Made by a program: the position numbers and the translations under genes. This document shows, in pieces, positions 1 through 8,700 of a stretch of DNA of 64,000 bases (its first letter is position 1; the number at the start of each line of letters is the position of its first letter). Origin of the DNA: Comamonas sp. BIGb0152 (lineage in GTDB: Bacteria; Pseudomonadota; Gammaproteobacteria; Burkholderiales; Burkholderiaceae_C); assembly GCF_024809975.1 (NCBI RefSeq), contig NZ_JANUDY010000002.1, positions 1-64,000 of the forward strand. The letters run 5' to 3'. The notes under the pieces were generated by a model. That model did not search any database. It saw only the letters and a program-made list of their open reading frames with translations, and was not told where the DNA came from.

Positions 1-71
1 ACAGGACAGTGAAACGACTTCGCGCCGATGATAGTGCGGATTCCCGTGTGAAAGTAGGTCATCGTCAGGCT
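1..71 (+). rRNA. rrf: 5S ribosomal RNA, 3' part
   Basis: The first 71 bases match the 3' two thirds of a betaproteobacterial 5S rRNA, including the GTGAAACGACTTCGCGCCGA segment and the terminal CATCGTCAGGCT. The 5' end lies outside the window, so an rRNA operon probably ends here. A terminator follows directly. Confidence 0.93.
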
Positions 72-83
72 TTTATACTGATC

Positions 84-117
84 AACCCCTCTGCTCTACC
101 GAGTAGAGGGGTTTTTC
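84..117 (+). terminator. rRNA operon terminator
   Basis: A GC-rich hairpin (arms CCCCTCT and AGAGGGG) is followed by a T tract, about 12 bases after the 5S end. It is a classical Rho-independent terminator closing the rRNA operon. Confidence 0.9.
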
Positions 118-162
118 TTTTTGATCAATACAGTGCTCATATCTGTCGTTGAAGGGGTTGTG

Positions 163-903
163 ATGCAGTTGCAGGATATGTTGTATTCGCAGGGGTTTGG
201 TATTCGCCGTGTCTGCTCTGGTTTGGTGCAGCAAGGTTGGGTGCAGTTGTGGGATGCACAGGCGCAGGCATGGGTTTTGGAGACCGACTCGACCGCCGAA
301 GTGGAGCCCGAGGGGCTGCGTTTCAAGGTGCAGGGTGTGGAATGGGAATACCATGCGCTGGGCTATATCTTGCTGCACAAGCCCGCAGGCACTGAGTGCT
401 CGCAAAAGCCATCGGCGCATCCAAGCATTTACAGCTTGCTGCCATTGGCGCTGCGTACACGCCCCAACAAGAATGCCATCCAAGGTCTGCAGGCGGTAGG
501 GCGGCTTGACCAGGACACCACGGGCATGCTGCTGCTCAGCGATGATGGCCAGTTCATCCACCGTATGAGCTCGCCTAAAAAGCATGTACCCAAACGCTAC
601 CAGGTGACTGCCAAGCATGCCGTAACCGAGCAACAAGTCGAGAAGCTGTTGGCCGGTGTGGTGCTCGATGATGACCCCAAGCCCGTCAAGGCTGCAGCCT
701 GTGTGAAGACTGGTGACAACACCTTGGATTTGACCCTGACCGAAGGCAAGTACCACCAGGTCAAGCGCATGTTGGCAGCGGTGGGTAACCGGGTCGAGGG
801 ACTGCACCGGGCGCAAATTGGGGGCTTGGTTTTGGCTGAAGAGCTCAAGCCGGGTGAATGGCGCTGGCTCACCGCCCAAGAGCTGGCCTTGCTCAAGCCT
901 TGA
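163..903 (+). CDS. 16S rRNA pseudouridine synthase, RsuA family
   Basis: This 246-residue protein has the RsuA/RluB/E/F architecture: a short N-terminal S4-like RNA-binding region followed by the synthase domain. The catalytic motif GRLDQDTTG contains the nucleophilic Asp, and HRMSSPKKH and KYHQVKRML follow as in E. coli RsuA, which converts U516 of 16S rRNA to pseudouridine. The ATG at 163 is chosen because GAAGGGG lies just upstream; an in-frame TTG at 121 would start at the rRNA terminator. Residue similarity is closest to RsuA, but RluE/RluF-type specificity cannot be excluded by eye. Confidence 0.88.
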   Translation: MQLQDMLYSQGFGIRRVCSGLVQQGWVQLWDAQAQAWVLETDSTAEVEPEGLRFKVQGVEWEYHALGYILLHKPAGTECSQKPSAHPSIYSLLPLALRTRPNKNAIQGLQAVGRLDQDTTGMLLLSDDGQFIHRMSSPKKHVPKRYQVTAKHAVTEQQVEKLLAGVVLDDDPKPVKAAACVKTGDNTLDLTLTEGKYHQVKRMLAAVGNRVEGLHRAQIGGLVLAEELKPGEWRWLTAQELALLKP

Positions 904-1028
904 CGGTTATTCACCAAGTGTGGCTTTAGCACAAGTTGCACGATTATTTACATCGCCGAAAAGGCTGAGGCTGCGCGGATGTTTGTGGCGGGCAGCTACA
1001 CTCGCAGCCTTACTTGTGGGGATTGCTC

Positions 1029-2003
1029 GTGAAGCCTTTCTTTTTTGCCCGTTCCTTGATCGCGGTGCTGGCCCTTGCATCCGCAGCGGCCCATGCCGCC
1101 AACCCTATCCTGGTGCTCAATTCTCTCGATGCGAGCATCAGTGTGATTGACCCCACGACCTGGAAAGAGGTCAAGCGCATTCCCACAGGCAAGGAGCCGC
1201 ACCACCTCTACCTGACACCGGACAGTAAATCGGTGATCGTAGCCAATGCGACCGGAGATTCGCTGACCTTTGTGGACCCCAAGACGGCCGAGGTGCAGCG
1301 CGTGATCCAGGGGATTGCTGACCCCTACCATCTGCGCTTTTCCCCCGACATGAAGTGGTTTGTGACGGCCGCCAACCGCCTCAACCACATCGATATCTAC
1401 CGCTGGGATGGGCAGGAGCCCAAACTGGTCAAACGCATTGCCACGGGCAAGACGCCCAGCCATCTGTGGATTGATAGCAAGAGCACGACCATCTATTCGA
1501 CGATGCAGGACAGCGACGAGCTGGTGGCCATCGACATCGCGACGCAAACCTTGAAGTGGCGCACCAAGACTGGGCAAATGCCCGCCGATCTGTATGGCAG
1601 CCCGGATGACAAGCTGGTTTTTGTGGCGCTCACGGGCAGTGACGGGGTTCAAGTCTTCGATGTCAGCGCAGCAGCGCCCCAGCTGGTCAATACGATCAAG
1701 ACTGACAAGGGCGCGCATGCGTTCCGTGCCACTGGTGACGGCCGCCATCTCTTCGTCAGCAACCGGGTAGCCAACAGCATCAGCAAGCTCGATATGGTGA
1801 GCCAGTCGGTGGTGGACCGCTACCCCGGCCCCAGCGGCCCCGACTGCATGGATGTCAGCCCCGATGGCCGCTATATCTACCTCAGCTCGCGCTGGGCGGG
1901 CAAGATGAGTGTGATTGATACGCGCGAGCGCAAGGTGGTCAACCAGGTGAAGGTGGGCAAATCGCCGCACGGAATCTGGGTGCTGGACCACGCACCGCGC
2001 TAG
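1029..2003 (+). CDS. Exported YVTN-type beta-propeller protein
   Basis: The 324-residue product starts at a GTG preceded by a GTGGGGA ribosome-binding site and carries a signal peptide (hydrophobic core, AHA-A cleavage region). The mature protein consists of repeated blades of about 40 residues with the pattern 'VIDPTTW..V..IPTGK.PHHLYLTPD', typical of YVTN/cytochrome cd1-like beta-propellers. Such proteins act in the periplasm or on the cell surface, often in binding or scaffold roles, and this one shows no catalytic motif. It lies upstream of an exported deacetylase-like gene in the same direction with a 38-base gap, so the two may be cotranscribed. Confidence 0.8.
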   Translation: MKPFFFARSLIAVLALASAAAHAANPILVLNSLDASISVIDPTTWKEVKRIPTGKEPHHLYLTPDSKSVIVANATGDSLTFVDPKTAEVQRVIQGIADPYHLRFSPDMKWFVTAANRLNHIDIYRWDGQEPKLVKRIATGKTPSHLWIDSKSTTIYSTMQDSDELVAIDIATQTLKWRTKTGQMPADLYGSPDDKLVFVALTGSDGVQVFDVSAAAPQLVNTIKTDKGAHAFRATGDGRHLFVSNRVANSISKLDMVSQSVVDRYPGPSGPDCMDVSPDGRYIYLSSRWAGKMSVIDTRERKVVNQVKVGKSPHGIWVLDHAPR

Positions 2004-2041
2004 TACCGTCTTCACACTGCAACGGATTGGACAGCCAAACT

Positions 2042-2869
2042 ATGCGCAGCATGTTTTTCTGGCTTCTGGTGGCTAGCCTGGGCAGTGCAGCAGCATCTGC
2101 CCAAGAGGGCGCTTCTGCAGCTGCGCCTGCCGCCCGCAGCTGCAGCAAGCCCGTTTATTTGACACTCGATACCGGCCACATGGGCGTGGCCCCGCAGATT
2201 GCCGAAATTTTGCGCAAAACGCAGGTGAAGGTCACTTTCTTTGCGGCCAATGAACGCACCAAGGAGGGCGATGGCAGCCTGGGTGACTATTGGGCGCCAT
2301 GGTGGCGTGCGCGGGCTGCCGAAGGCCATGCCTTTGCCTCCCACACCTGGGACCATACCTACTGGCGTGGCGATGTCAAAGTACCAGCGGGCGCAGCGCC
2401 GCGATTCAAACTGCAGCCTTCGCAGGGCCCACAGGCCGGCCAGCGCTTTGAAGGGACGGCGGCGCAGTACTGCGCGCAGATCCAGCAAGCCGAAGACCGC
2501 CTGGCCAAGATCACTGGCACCAAGCCACTGCCGCTTTTCAGGGCGCCGGGTGGCAAGACCTCGCCCAGCCTGATTGCGGCGGCCAGGCGCTGTGGCTACG
2601 CCCATGTGGGCTGGTCGCCGGCAGGCTTTCTTGGCGATGAACTGCCCAGCGACAAATACCCCAACCAGCAGTTGCTGGACAAGGCGCTCAAGGACATTCG
2701 CCCCGGCGATATCTTGCTGGCCCACCTGGGTATCTGGGACCGCAAGGACCCCTGGGCGCCTGCGGTGCTGCAGCCGCTGATCGAGGGCTTGCAGGCCAAG
2801 GGATTTTGCTTTGCCACCTTGCGCGAGCACCCGCAGTACAAGGATTGGATTCGTCAGCATGGAAGCTGA
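2042..2869 (+). CDS. Exported polysaccharide deacetylase-like protein
   Basis: The product is 275 residues with a signal peptide ending near SAAASA. It has the NodB fold markers: a first motif TLDTG, the metal-binding SHTWDH motif, and a later FRAPGG motif. Family members remove acetyl groups from N-acetylglucosamine polymers or peptidoglycan in the periplasm. The usual first motif is T-F-D-D-G; here the second Asp, a metal ligand in most members, is Thr, so metal binding or activity may differ. The ATG at 2042 is preferred over an upstream TTG at 2027 because it gives a clean signal peptide. It follows the beta-propeller gene. Confidence 0.78.
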   Translation: MRSMFFWLLVASLGSAAASAQEGASAAAPAARSCSKPVYLTLDTGHMGVAPQIAEILRKTQVKVTFFAANERTKEGDGSLGDYWAPWWRARAAEGHAFASHTWDHTYWRGDVKVPAGAAPRFKLQPSQGPQAGQRFEGTAAQYCAQIQQAEDRLAKITGTKPLPLFRAPGGKTSPSLIAAARRCGYAHVGWSPAGFLGDELPSDKYPNQQLLDKALKDIRPGDILLAHLGIWDRKDPWAPAVLQPLIEGLQAKGFCFATLREHPQYKDWIRQHGS

Positions 2870-2936
2870 AAACCACTGCCGTGGTCCACACAGGCAGCGG
2901 CAGGGTTTGAGGCACTATTCGAACTAATGGTTGGCC

Positions 2937-3956
2937 ATGGAATTTCTCAGCACACTTTTTGACAACGCGCAGCAGTGGCTGTTTGAGCAGCTTCTGCAAC
3001 CGCTGCTGTTCAACCTGGGCCTGGCCAGCTATCTGGAGGATGGCTATACGGCTGCGGGCTGGTTCCTGGTGGGCTGCCTGCAGATCGTGGTGATGGTGCT
3101 GGTGATTGCACCGCTGCAGCGCTGGCGGCCGGTAGAGGCGGTTACCGACCGGCCTGCGATCCGCGTGGACATGCTCTACACCTGCATCCACCGCCTGGGC
3201 TTGTTCCGCCTGGCGCTGTTTTTCAGCATCGATCCGTTGTGGGACATGGTGGTCGGCGCGCTGCGTCTACAGGGCTTTGAGACCTGGCACCTGGATGCGC
3301 TGTGGCCTGGGGTCACCGACCTGGCCTGGGTCAGCTTGCTGATCTATCTGCTCGTCTTTGACTTTGTGGCCTACTGGATCCATCGCGGCCAGCACCGTTT
3401 TGTGTGGTGGTGGCGGCTGCATGCCTTGCACCATTCGCAGCAGCAAATGACGATGTGGAGCGACAACCGCAACCACTTGCTCGATGATGTCGTGCATGAC
3501 AGCATCATGGTCTTCGTCGCCGTGCTGATTGGTGTGGCCCCCAGCCAGTTTGTGGCGATTGTCGCCATCACCCAGCTGAGTGAGAGTTTGCAGCATGCCA
3601 ACCTGTGTCTGTGGTTTGGCCGCTTGGGTGAGCGGCTGTGGATCAGCCCGCGTTTTCACCGCCGCCACCATGCCATCGGGATTGGCCATGAATCGCCCGC
3701 AGCCACAGCGGCACCCAGCACAGAGGTGAAGGCGGGTGAGGCTGCCCCGCGTACCCGTTTAGGTGGCTGCAATTTTGGCGTGCTGCTGCCTTGGTGGGAT
3801 ATGCTTTTTGGCACCGCCAACTTTGAGCTACGCTATGACCCGACGGGCGTGCGCGACCAGGTGCAACCCAACCGGCAAGGGCAGCTGCGCGATTACGGGC
3901 GTGGGTTTTGGAGCCAGCAGTGGCGCGGCTTGCTGCGTTTGATGGGCCGGGCCTGA
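2937..3956 (+). CDS. Sterol desaturase/fatty acid hydroxylase family membrane protein
   Basis: This 339-residue membrane protein has several hydrophobic helices and the histidine clusters of the FA_hydroxylase superfamily: 'WIHRGQH', 'LHALHHS' and 'RFHRRHH', which hold a di-iron centre. Family members hydroxylate or desaturate lipids at the membrane. A low-complexity insert rich in Ala, Pro and Thr lies between the last His cluster and a C-terminal 'LPWWDMLFGT' segment, which is conserved in the family. The actual substrate cannot be told from sequence. The start at ATG 2937 is uncertain by a few codons. Confidence 0.83.
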   Translation: MEFLSTLFDNAQQWLFEQLLQPLLFNLGLASYLEDGYTAAGWFLVGCLQIVVMVLVIAPLQRWRPVEAVTDRPAIRVDMLYTCIHRLGLFRLALFFSIDPLWDMVVGALRLQGFETWHLDALWPGVTDLAWVSLLIYLLVFDFVAYWIHRGQHRFVWWWRLHALHHSQQQMTMWSDNRNHLLDDVVHDSIMVFVAVLIGVAPSQFVAIVAITQLSESLQHANLCLWFGRLGERLWISPRFHRRHHAIGIGHESPAATAAPSTEVKAGEAAPRTRLGGCNFGVLLPWWDMLFGTANFELRYDPTGVRDQVQPNRQGQLRDYGRGFWSQQWRGLLRLMGRA

Positions 3957-4038
3957 GCCAGCGCGGGCAGCGATGCCCATCAGCCAGTGCCTGCACGCAG
4001 CAGGCCACCGACGGTGTGACAGAAAAGGAGTTCTTCCC

Positions 4039-4944
4039 ATGCCCCAAGGGTCTGCAGGCTCTCGCCTGATGTTTGATGCTTTCTGGCGTGCGGCTGCCTA
4101 TTGTTTCAGGCCGCGCGTGATGCTGCTGTCTTTGTTGCCCCTGGCTGTGATGCTGGTGGCCTTGGGCGGCTGGAGCTATTTTTACTGGTCGGGTGCGGTG
4201 GCCACCATGCAGCACTGGGTGGAGACCATTGGCTGGCTGCGCACCGTGTTCAGCTGGTTTGGTGGGAGTGGCACCGAGGGCTTTGCGGCCTCCATTGCCC
4301 CTTTTGTGGTGCTGGTGCTGATCACGCCCATCGCCGCCGTAGTGGCACTCTTGGTGATTGCGCTGCTGATGACGCCCGCCTTGGTGAACATGGTGACCGA
4401 GCAGCGCTTTGCGCGTCTGGAGAAGAAAAAGGGCACCGGCCTGGCAAGCAGCATCGTCTGGGCGCTGAGCACCTCCTTGGTGGCCATACTGGCCTTTGTG
4501 GTCACCATGCCGCTGTGGCTGATCCCGCCTTTGGTGCTGATTGTGCCGCCGGTTATCTGGGGCTGGCTGACCTACCGGGTGATGAGTGTGGATGCGTTGG
4601 CCGAGCATGCCAGCAAAGCAGAGCGCGACAGCTTGCTGCAACGCTACCGCTGGCCTTTGCTGCTGATGGGCGTCATCTGCGGCTACATCGGCATCGCGCC
4701 CAGCGTGGTCTGGGCCTCGGGCATGGTCTTCACCATTGGCTTTGTGGTGCTGGTGCCCATCGCCGTGTGGATCTACGCCATTACTTTTGCCTTTTCTTCG
4801 CTGTGGTTCATCCACTTTTGCTTGTCAGCCTTGCAGCACCAGCGCCTGGAGAGCGGTGAGCCGGGCTTGAGCCTGCCAGTGCAGAATGCGGCGCTTCCCG
4901 GTGATGGGCAGCCGCTTGGTGGCGATAGCGCAAGCCCCAAATAG
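4039..4944 (+). CDS. EI24-domain membrane protein (CysZ-like fold)
   Basis: The 301-residue product has about six predicted membrane segments and the overall layout of EI24 domain proteins, as found in many Comamonadaceae genomes. The family includes the sulfate permease CysZ, but no sulfur genes are near and the function here is unknown. The ATG at 4039 is preceded by AAAGGAG, an excellent ribosome-binding site, which rules out an in-frame upstream ATG at 3973. The C-terminal 25 residues are polar and probably cytoplasmic. Confidence 0.75.
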   Translation: MPQGSAGSRLMFDAFWRAAAYCFRPRVMLLSLLPLAVMLVALGGWSYFYWSGAVATMQHWVETIGWLRTVFSWFGGSGTEGFAASIAPFVVLVLITPIAAVVALLVIALLMTPALVNMVTEQRFARLEKKKGTGLASSIVWALSTSLVAILAFVVTMPLWLIPPLVLIVPPVIWGWLTYRVMSVDALAEHASKAERDSLLQRYRWPLLLMGVICGYIGIAPSVVWASGMVFTIGFVVLVPIAVWIYAITFAFSSLWFIHFCLSALQHQRLESGEPGLSLPVQNAALPGDGQPLGGDSASPK

Positions 4945-4995
4945 GGACAGCGCAGCGGTGTTGGGCTGCAGGCATGGCTGCGGCACCCGGTTAAA

Positions 4996-5102
4996 TGCAC
5001 CAATAAGGTGCGTCTTCATCCATTTTGGTGCATACAGCTGAAGCAATCGGAATTTTTGTGCCCTTGCACCTTGTTGGTGCGCGTGCGCGGTGCATGCACC
5101 CT
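4996..5102 (+). promoter_or_regulatory. NtrC enhancer site cluster upstream of glnA
   Basis: The segment contains several copies of the NtrC half-site TGCACC/GGTGCA. Two are full sites with the 5-base spacer seen at E. coli glnA: TGCACCAATAAGGTGCG at 4996-5012 and TGCACCTTGTTGGTGCG at 5065-5081. A lone half-site lies at 5027-5032 and a perfect GGTGCATGCACC palindrome at 5089-5100. The cluster is about 150-250 bases upstream of a sigma-54 promoter, as expected for an enhancer. The rest of 4945-5245 shows no gene. Confidence 0.85.
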
Positions 5103-5245
5103 CTGGGCCCGGACGCGGAAAATCCGCGCGCTGCGCGAACGCAGCATGGCCAAAGCGCGGTACAGTCTGAGCTTGGCTTGGGACCCACCACAGCGATGAG
5201 GCACGAAGCCGGTTTTTACTGGCTGGGCCCCGCATGTCATAAAAC

Positions 5246-5262
5246 TGGCACGCAAACTGCTT
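5246..5262 (+). promoter_or_regulatory. Sigma-54 promoter of glnA
   Basis: TGGCACGCAAACTGCTT has the GG and GC dinucleotides separated by exactly ten bases, matching the -24/-12 sigma-54 consensus. It lies about 50 bases before the glnA start codon and downstream of the NtrC site cluster. Confidence 0.88.
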
Positions 5263-5313
5263 TAGTCTGGTGACAGCCCCCTTTTTTATTCACGATTTTC
5301 TTTGGAGCATTAG

Positions 5314-6729
5314 ATGGCCAAGAGCGTTGCAGATGTGATGAGCATGTTGGACGAGAACGAGGTCAAGTTCGTTGACCTGCGTTTCACCGATACCCGTGGC
5401 AAGGAACAGCACGTCACGGTGCCTATTTCGCATTTTGACGAAGACAAGTTCACCTCGGGCCATGCGTTTGATGGCTCCTCCATCGCTGGCTGGAAGGGTA
5501 TTGAAGCATCGGACATGCTGCTGATGCCCGATCCCAACACCGCCAACATCGATCCGTTCTTTGACGAAACCACGATGTTCCTGCAGTGCGACGTGATCGA
5601 GCCAGGCGACGGCAAGGCCTATGACCGCGACCCACGTTCCGTGGCCAAGCGCGCTGAAGCCTACCTGAAGGCATCGGGCCTGGGCGATACCGCTTACTTC
5701 GGTCCAGAGCCAGAATTCTTCATCTTCGACGGCGTGCGTTGGAGCACCGAGCCCAACAACCCCTTCTTCGACATCGAAGAATACGAAGCACCCTGGAACA
5801 GCGGCACCAAGTTTGACAACGGCAACCGTGGCCACCGTCCTCGCGTCAAAGGCGGCTACTTCCCCGTGCCTCCTGTCGACAGCACCCAGGACATGCGTGC
5901 TGAAATGTCCCTGCTGCTCGAAGCGCTGGGCATTCCGGTCGAAGTGTTCCACCACGAAGTGGCCGGCGCTGGCCAGAACGAGCTGGGCACCCGCTTCTCC
6001 ACCCTGGTGGAGCGCGCTGACTGGACCCAGGTGCAAAAGTACGTGATCTGGAACGTGGCAGACACCTACGGCAAGACCGCAACCTTCATGCCCAAGCCAT
6101 ACTCTGGCGACAACGGCTCGGGCATGCACGTGCACCAGTCCGTGTGGAAAGACGGCAAGAACCTGTTCGCCGGTGACGGCTACGCCGGTCTGTCGGACTT
6201 TGCGCTGTACTACATCGGCGGCATCATCAAGCACGCCCGCGCCCTGAACGCCATCACCAACCCTGGCACCAACAGCTACAAGCGCCTGGTTCCTGGTTTT
6301 GAGGCACCGGTCAAGCTGGCTTACTCGGCCAAGAACCGCTCGGCATCCATCCGTATTCCTTACGTGAGCAACCCCAAGGGCCGCCGCGTGGAAGCCCGCT
6401 TCCCTGATCCGTTGATGAACCCCTACCTGGGCTTCGCAGCGCTCTTGATGGCCGGCCTGGATGGCGTGGAAAACAAGATCCATCCTGGCGAAGCCGCCAC
6501 CAAGGATCTCTACCACCTGCCTCCAGAAGAAGACAAGCTGGTTCCCACCGTGTGCCACAGCCTGGACCAAGCGCTCGAAGCGCTGGATGCCGACCGTGCC
6601 TTCCTGACCAAGGGTGGCGTGTTCAGCGACAGCATGCTGGACGCCTACATTGAGCTGAAGATGGCAGAAGTCACCCGCTTCCGCCAAGCGGTGCACCCTG
6701 TCGAATACGACATGTACTACTCGCTGTAA
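5314..6729 (+). CDS. glnA: Glutamine synthetase, type I
   Basis: The 471-residue enzyme condenses ammonia and glutamate to glutamine using ATP in the cytoplasm. Length and motifs match the type I-beta dodecameric enzyme: the N-terminal beta-grasp domain with 'FDGSSIAGW', the '[10 protein letters not shown]' metal-binding segment, 'GSGMHVHQS', and '[14 protein letters not shown]'. Tyr400 in 'DLYHLPPEE' is the adenylylation site, so GlnE control is expected. A TTGGAG ribosome-binding site precedes the ATG. Upstream NtrC sites and a sigma-54 promoter indicate nitrogen-limitation control by the ntrB/ntrC genes encoded just downstream. Confidence 0.98.
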   Translation: MAKSVADVMSMLDENEVKFVDLRFTDTRGKEQHVTVPISHFDEDKFTSGHAFDGSSIAGWKGIEASDMLLMPDPNTANIDPFFDETTMFLQCDVIEPGDGKAYDRDPRSVAKRAEAYLKASGLGDTAYFGPEPEFFIFDGVRWSTEPNNPFFDIEEYEAPWNSGTKFDNGNRGHRPRVKGGYFPVPPVDSTQDMRAEMSLLLEALGIPVEVFHHEVAGAGQNELGTRFSTLVERADWTQVQKYVIWNVADTYGKTATFMPKPYSGDNGSGMHVHQSVWKDGKNLFAGDGYAGLSDFALYYIGGIIKHARALNAITNPGTNSYKRLVPGFEAPVKLAYSAKNRSASIRIPYVSNPKGRRVEARFPDPLMNPYLGFAALLMAGLDGVENKIHPGEAATKDLYHLPPEEDKLVPTVCHSLDQALEALDADRAFLTKGGVFSDSMLDAYIELKMAEVTRFRQAVHPVEYDMYYSL

Positions 6730-6771
6730 GCCATCCCCGGCTAGGCCCTTGTGGCTTGGTCCATGGGGCAA

Positions 6772-6813
6772 AGCGACCTGCCGGCCTTCCAAGGCGGCAG
6801 GTCGCTTTTTTTG
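6772..6813 (+). terminator. glnA terminator
   Basis: A 12-base-pair hairpin (arms AGCGACCTGCCG and CGGCAGGTCGCT) is followed by a run of seven T residues about 45 bases after the glnA stop codon. It should separate glnA from the downstream ntr genes. Confidence 0.92.
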
Positions 6814-6992
6814 TGTGCGCTCAGGGGCAGGGGCGAACCCTGACTGTGACGAATCTGTAACAGCTGGAACTGTTCGGCGTGATCCGTCTCCTTTGTAGCT
6901 ACACTGCGGGTTGCAGAGGGGCCATCGTGCAAAGCCGCTAAAGGCTGTCACGGACATACTGGCACAGTGGAGCGAACGGGCGAAACGGGGTT

Positions 6993-7529
6993 ATGCATAC
7001 AAAGTTGTTGTTTTTGATGGTGGCAGTGGCATGTGCGCAAGGCGCTGTGGCGCAGGATCGCATTTATCGCTGTGGCAATGAATACACCAACGATGCGGGC
7101 AAGGCGCGGCAAAAAGGCTGCGCCGTGGTGGAGGGTGCCAACGTCACCATCGTGCAGGGCACGCGCCCGCATACGCCGGCAGCCAGCCCTGCGCCCGCAC
7201 CTGCTGCATCTGGCAATGCTGCCGCTGCACCACGCCCAGCCCGCGCACCGGCTGCGGCCACACCTGCACCGCGCTCCACGACGGCCGATGGCCGTGCCCG
7301 CGACTCGGATGCCCGGCTCATTTTGGAGACCGAGCTGAAAAAGGCCCAGAGCCGAAAGACCGAGCTGGCGCGCGAATACAACAATGGCGAGCCCGAGAAA
7401 AATGCGCTGGAGATGCGCAACCCCGCCTTCTACACCAAGCGTGTTGCGGACCTCAAGCAGGAGATCGGACGCAACGACAGCGATATCGCCGGTATCCAGC
7501 GCGAGCTCCAACGTCTGCCGGCCCCATAA
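6993..7529 (+). CDS. Exported DUF4124-like protein
   Basis: The 178-residue product has a signal peptide (MHTKLLFLMVAV...AVAQ) followed by a short 'DRIYRCGNEYTND...KGC' segment with a Cys pair, characteristic of DUF4124 proteins. A Pro/Ala-rich linker of about 60 residues leads to a C-terminal charged helix likely to form a coiled coil. It is probably periplasmic, with unknown function. It sits between glnA and ntrB in the same direction, 30 bases before ntrB, so cotranscription with ntrBC is plausible. Confidence 0.72.
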   Translation: MHTKLLFLMVAVACAQGAVAQDRIYRCGNEYTNDAGKARQKGCAVVEGANVTIVQGTRPHTPAASPAPAPAASGNAAAAPRPARAPAAATPAPRSTTADGRARDSDARLILETELKKAQSRKTELAREYNNGEPEKNALEMRNPAFYTKRVADLKQEIGRNDSDIAGIQRELQRLPAP

Positions 7530-7559
7530 TCAGGGCTTCTACCTTTTTGGGCCCACCCC

Positions 7560-8633
7560 ATGTCTGAGCTCAGTGCCATCGATCGCGAGTGGCAGGCGCT
7601 GGAACACATCGCCACCTTGGTCGCCGTGATACGGCTGGATGGCGCAGCGGCGCGGGTCAATGCGGCGCTGGAGAACGCGCTGGGGGTCTCGCGCAAAAGC
7701 ATTCTGGGGCATTATTTCGGCGGTTTCTTCCAGGACGATGAGCTGATGCACAAGGCCCTGGTCGATGCGCGGGCGCAGCGCTTTTCGTCACTGCGTTTTG
7801 AGGCGCAACTGCGGCGCAGCCTGCAGGATGCCTTTCCCGTGCATGCCAACCTCTCTTGGTGGGAGGAGGACGAGACCATCTTGGTGGAGCTGTGGCCGCT
7901 GGAGCAGCAGGTGCGCCAGGACCGCGAAGAGCGCGTCCGCGAGCAGGCGCTGGCCAACAAGGAGCTGATCCGCAACCTGGCCCATGAGATCAAGAACCCG
8001 CTGGGCGGCATCCGCGGTGCAGCCCAGCTGCTGGAGCTGGAGCTGCCCGATGCCCAGCTCAAGGAATACACCGACGTCATCATCCACGAGGCGGACCGTC
8101 TGCAGGCCCTGGTGGACCGCTTGCTGGCGCCGCACCGCCATCCGCATACGGTGGGCGATGTCAACATCCATGAGGTCTGCGAGCGGGTCTGCCAGCTGGT
8201 GCTGCTGGAGTACCCGCAAGGGCTGCGGATTGAGCGCGACTACGACACCTCGCTGCCCGAGATTCGGGGCGATCGCGAGCAGCTCATCCAGGCCTTGCTG
8301 AACATTGTGCAAAATGCCGCGCAGGTGCTGGTGCCGCAAATGGCCCAAGGCGATGCACATATCACCTTGCGCACCCGCATTGCCCGGCAGTTGACCTTGG
8401 GCCGCAAGCGCCACAAGTTGGCACTGGAATTGCATGTCATCGACAACGGTCCTGGCATTGAGCCGGACATCAAGGAGCGGATCTTCTACCCCTTGGTGAC
8501 CGGGCGTGATGGTGGCACGGGCCTGGGTTTGCCGCTGGCGCAAACCTTTGTGCAGCGTCATGAAGGTTTGATCGAATGTGAAAGCGAGCCTGGGCGCACG
8601 GATTTCCGCATCATGCTGCCGTTGACAGACTAG
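7560..8633 (+). CDS. ntrB: Nitrogen regulation sensor kinase NtrB
   Basis: This 357-residue cytoplasmic histidine kinase has an N-terminal PAS-like domain, the H-box 'LAHEIKNPLGGIRGAAQLLE' with phospho-accepting His142, and a C-terminal ATPase domain with N-box 'NIVQNAAQV', 'VIDNGPGI' and 'GGTGLGLPLA'. NtrB phosphorylates NtrC under nitrogen limitation and dephosphorylates it with PII. No strong ribosome-binding site is visible before ATG 7560. ntrC follows 67 bases downstream. Confidence 0.95.
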   Translation: MSELSAIDREWQALEHIATLVAVIRLDGAAARVNAALENALGVSRKSILGHYFGGFFQDDELMHKALVDARAQRFSSLRFEAQLRRSLQDAFPVHANLSWWEEDETILVELWPLEQQVRQDREERVREQALANKELIRNLAHEIKNPLGGIRGAAQLLELELPDAQLKEYTDVIIHEADRLQALVDRLLAPHRHPHTVGDVNIHEVCERVCQLVLLEYPQGLRIERDYDTSLPEIRGDREQLIQALLNIVQNAAQVLVPQMAQGDAHITLRTRIARQLTLGRKRHKLALELHVIDNGPGIEPDIKERIFYPLVTGRDGGTGLGLPLAQTFVQRHEGLIECESEPGRTDFRIMLPLTD

Positions 8634-8700
8634 GGTGCAGATCGCTCCCTTGCTGAAGGACCTCGGTATGTAGAACTGTAAGGGTAGGGTGATAGCGACA

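Noticed and set aside
5290..6957. 555-codon open frame antisense to glnA
   Set aside because: It mirrors glnA codon bias in high-GC DNA, has no ribosome-binding site and no protein family pattern.
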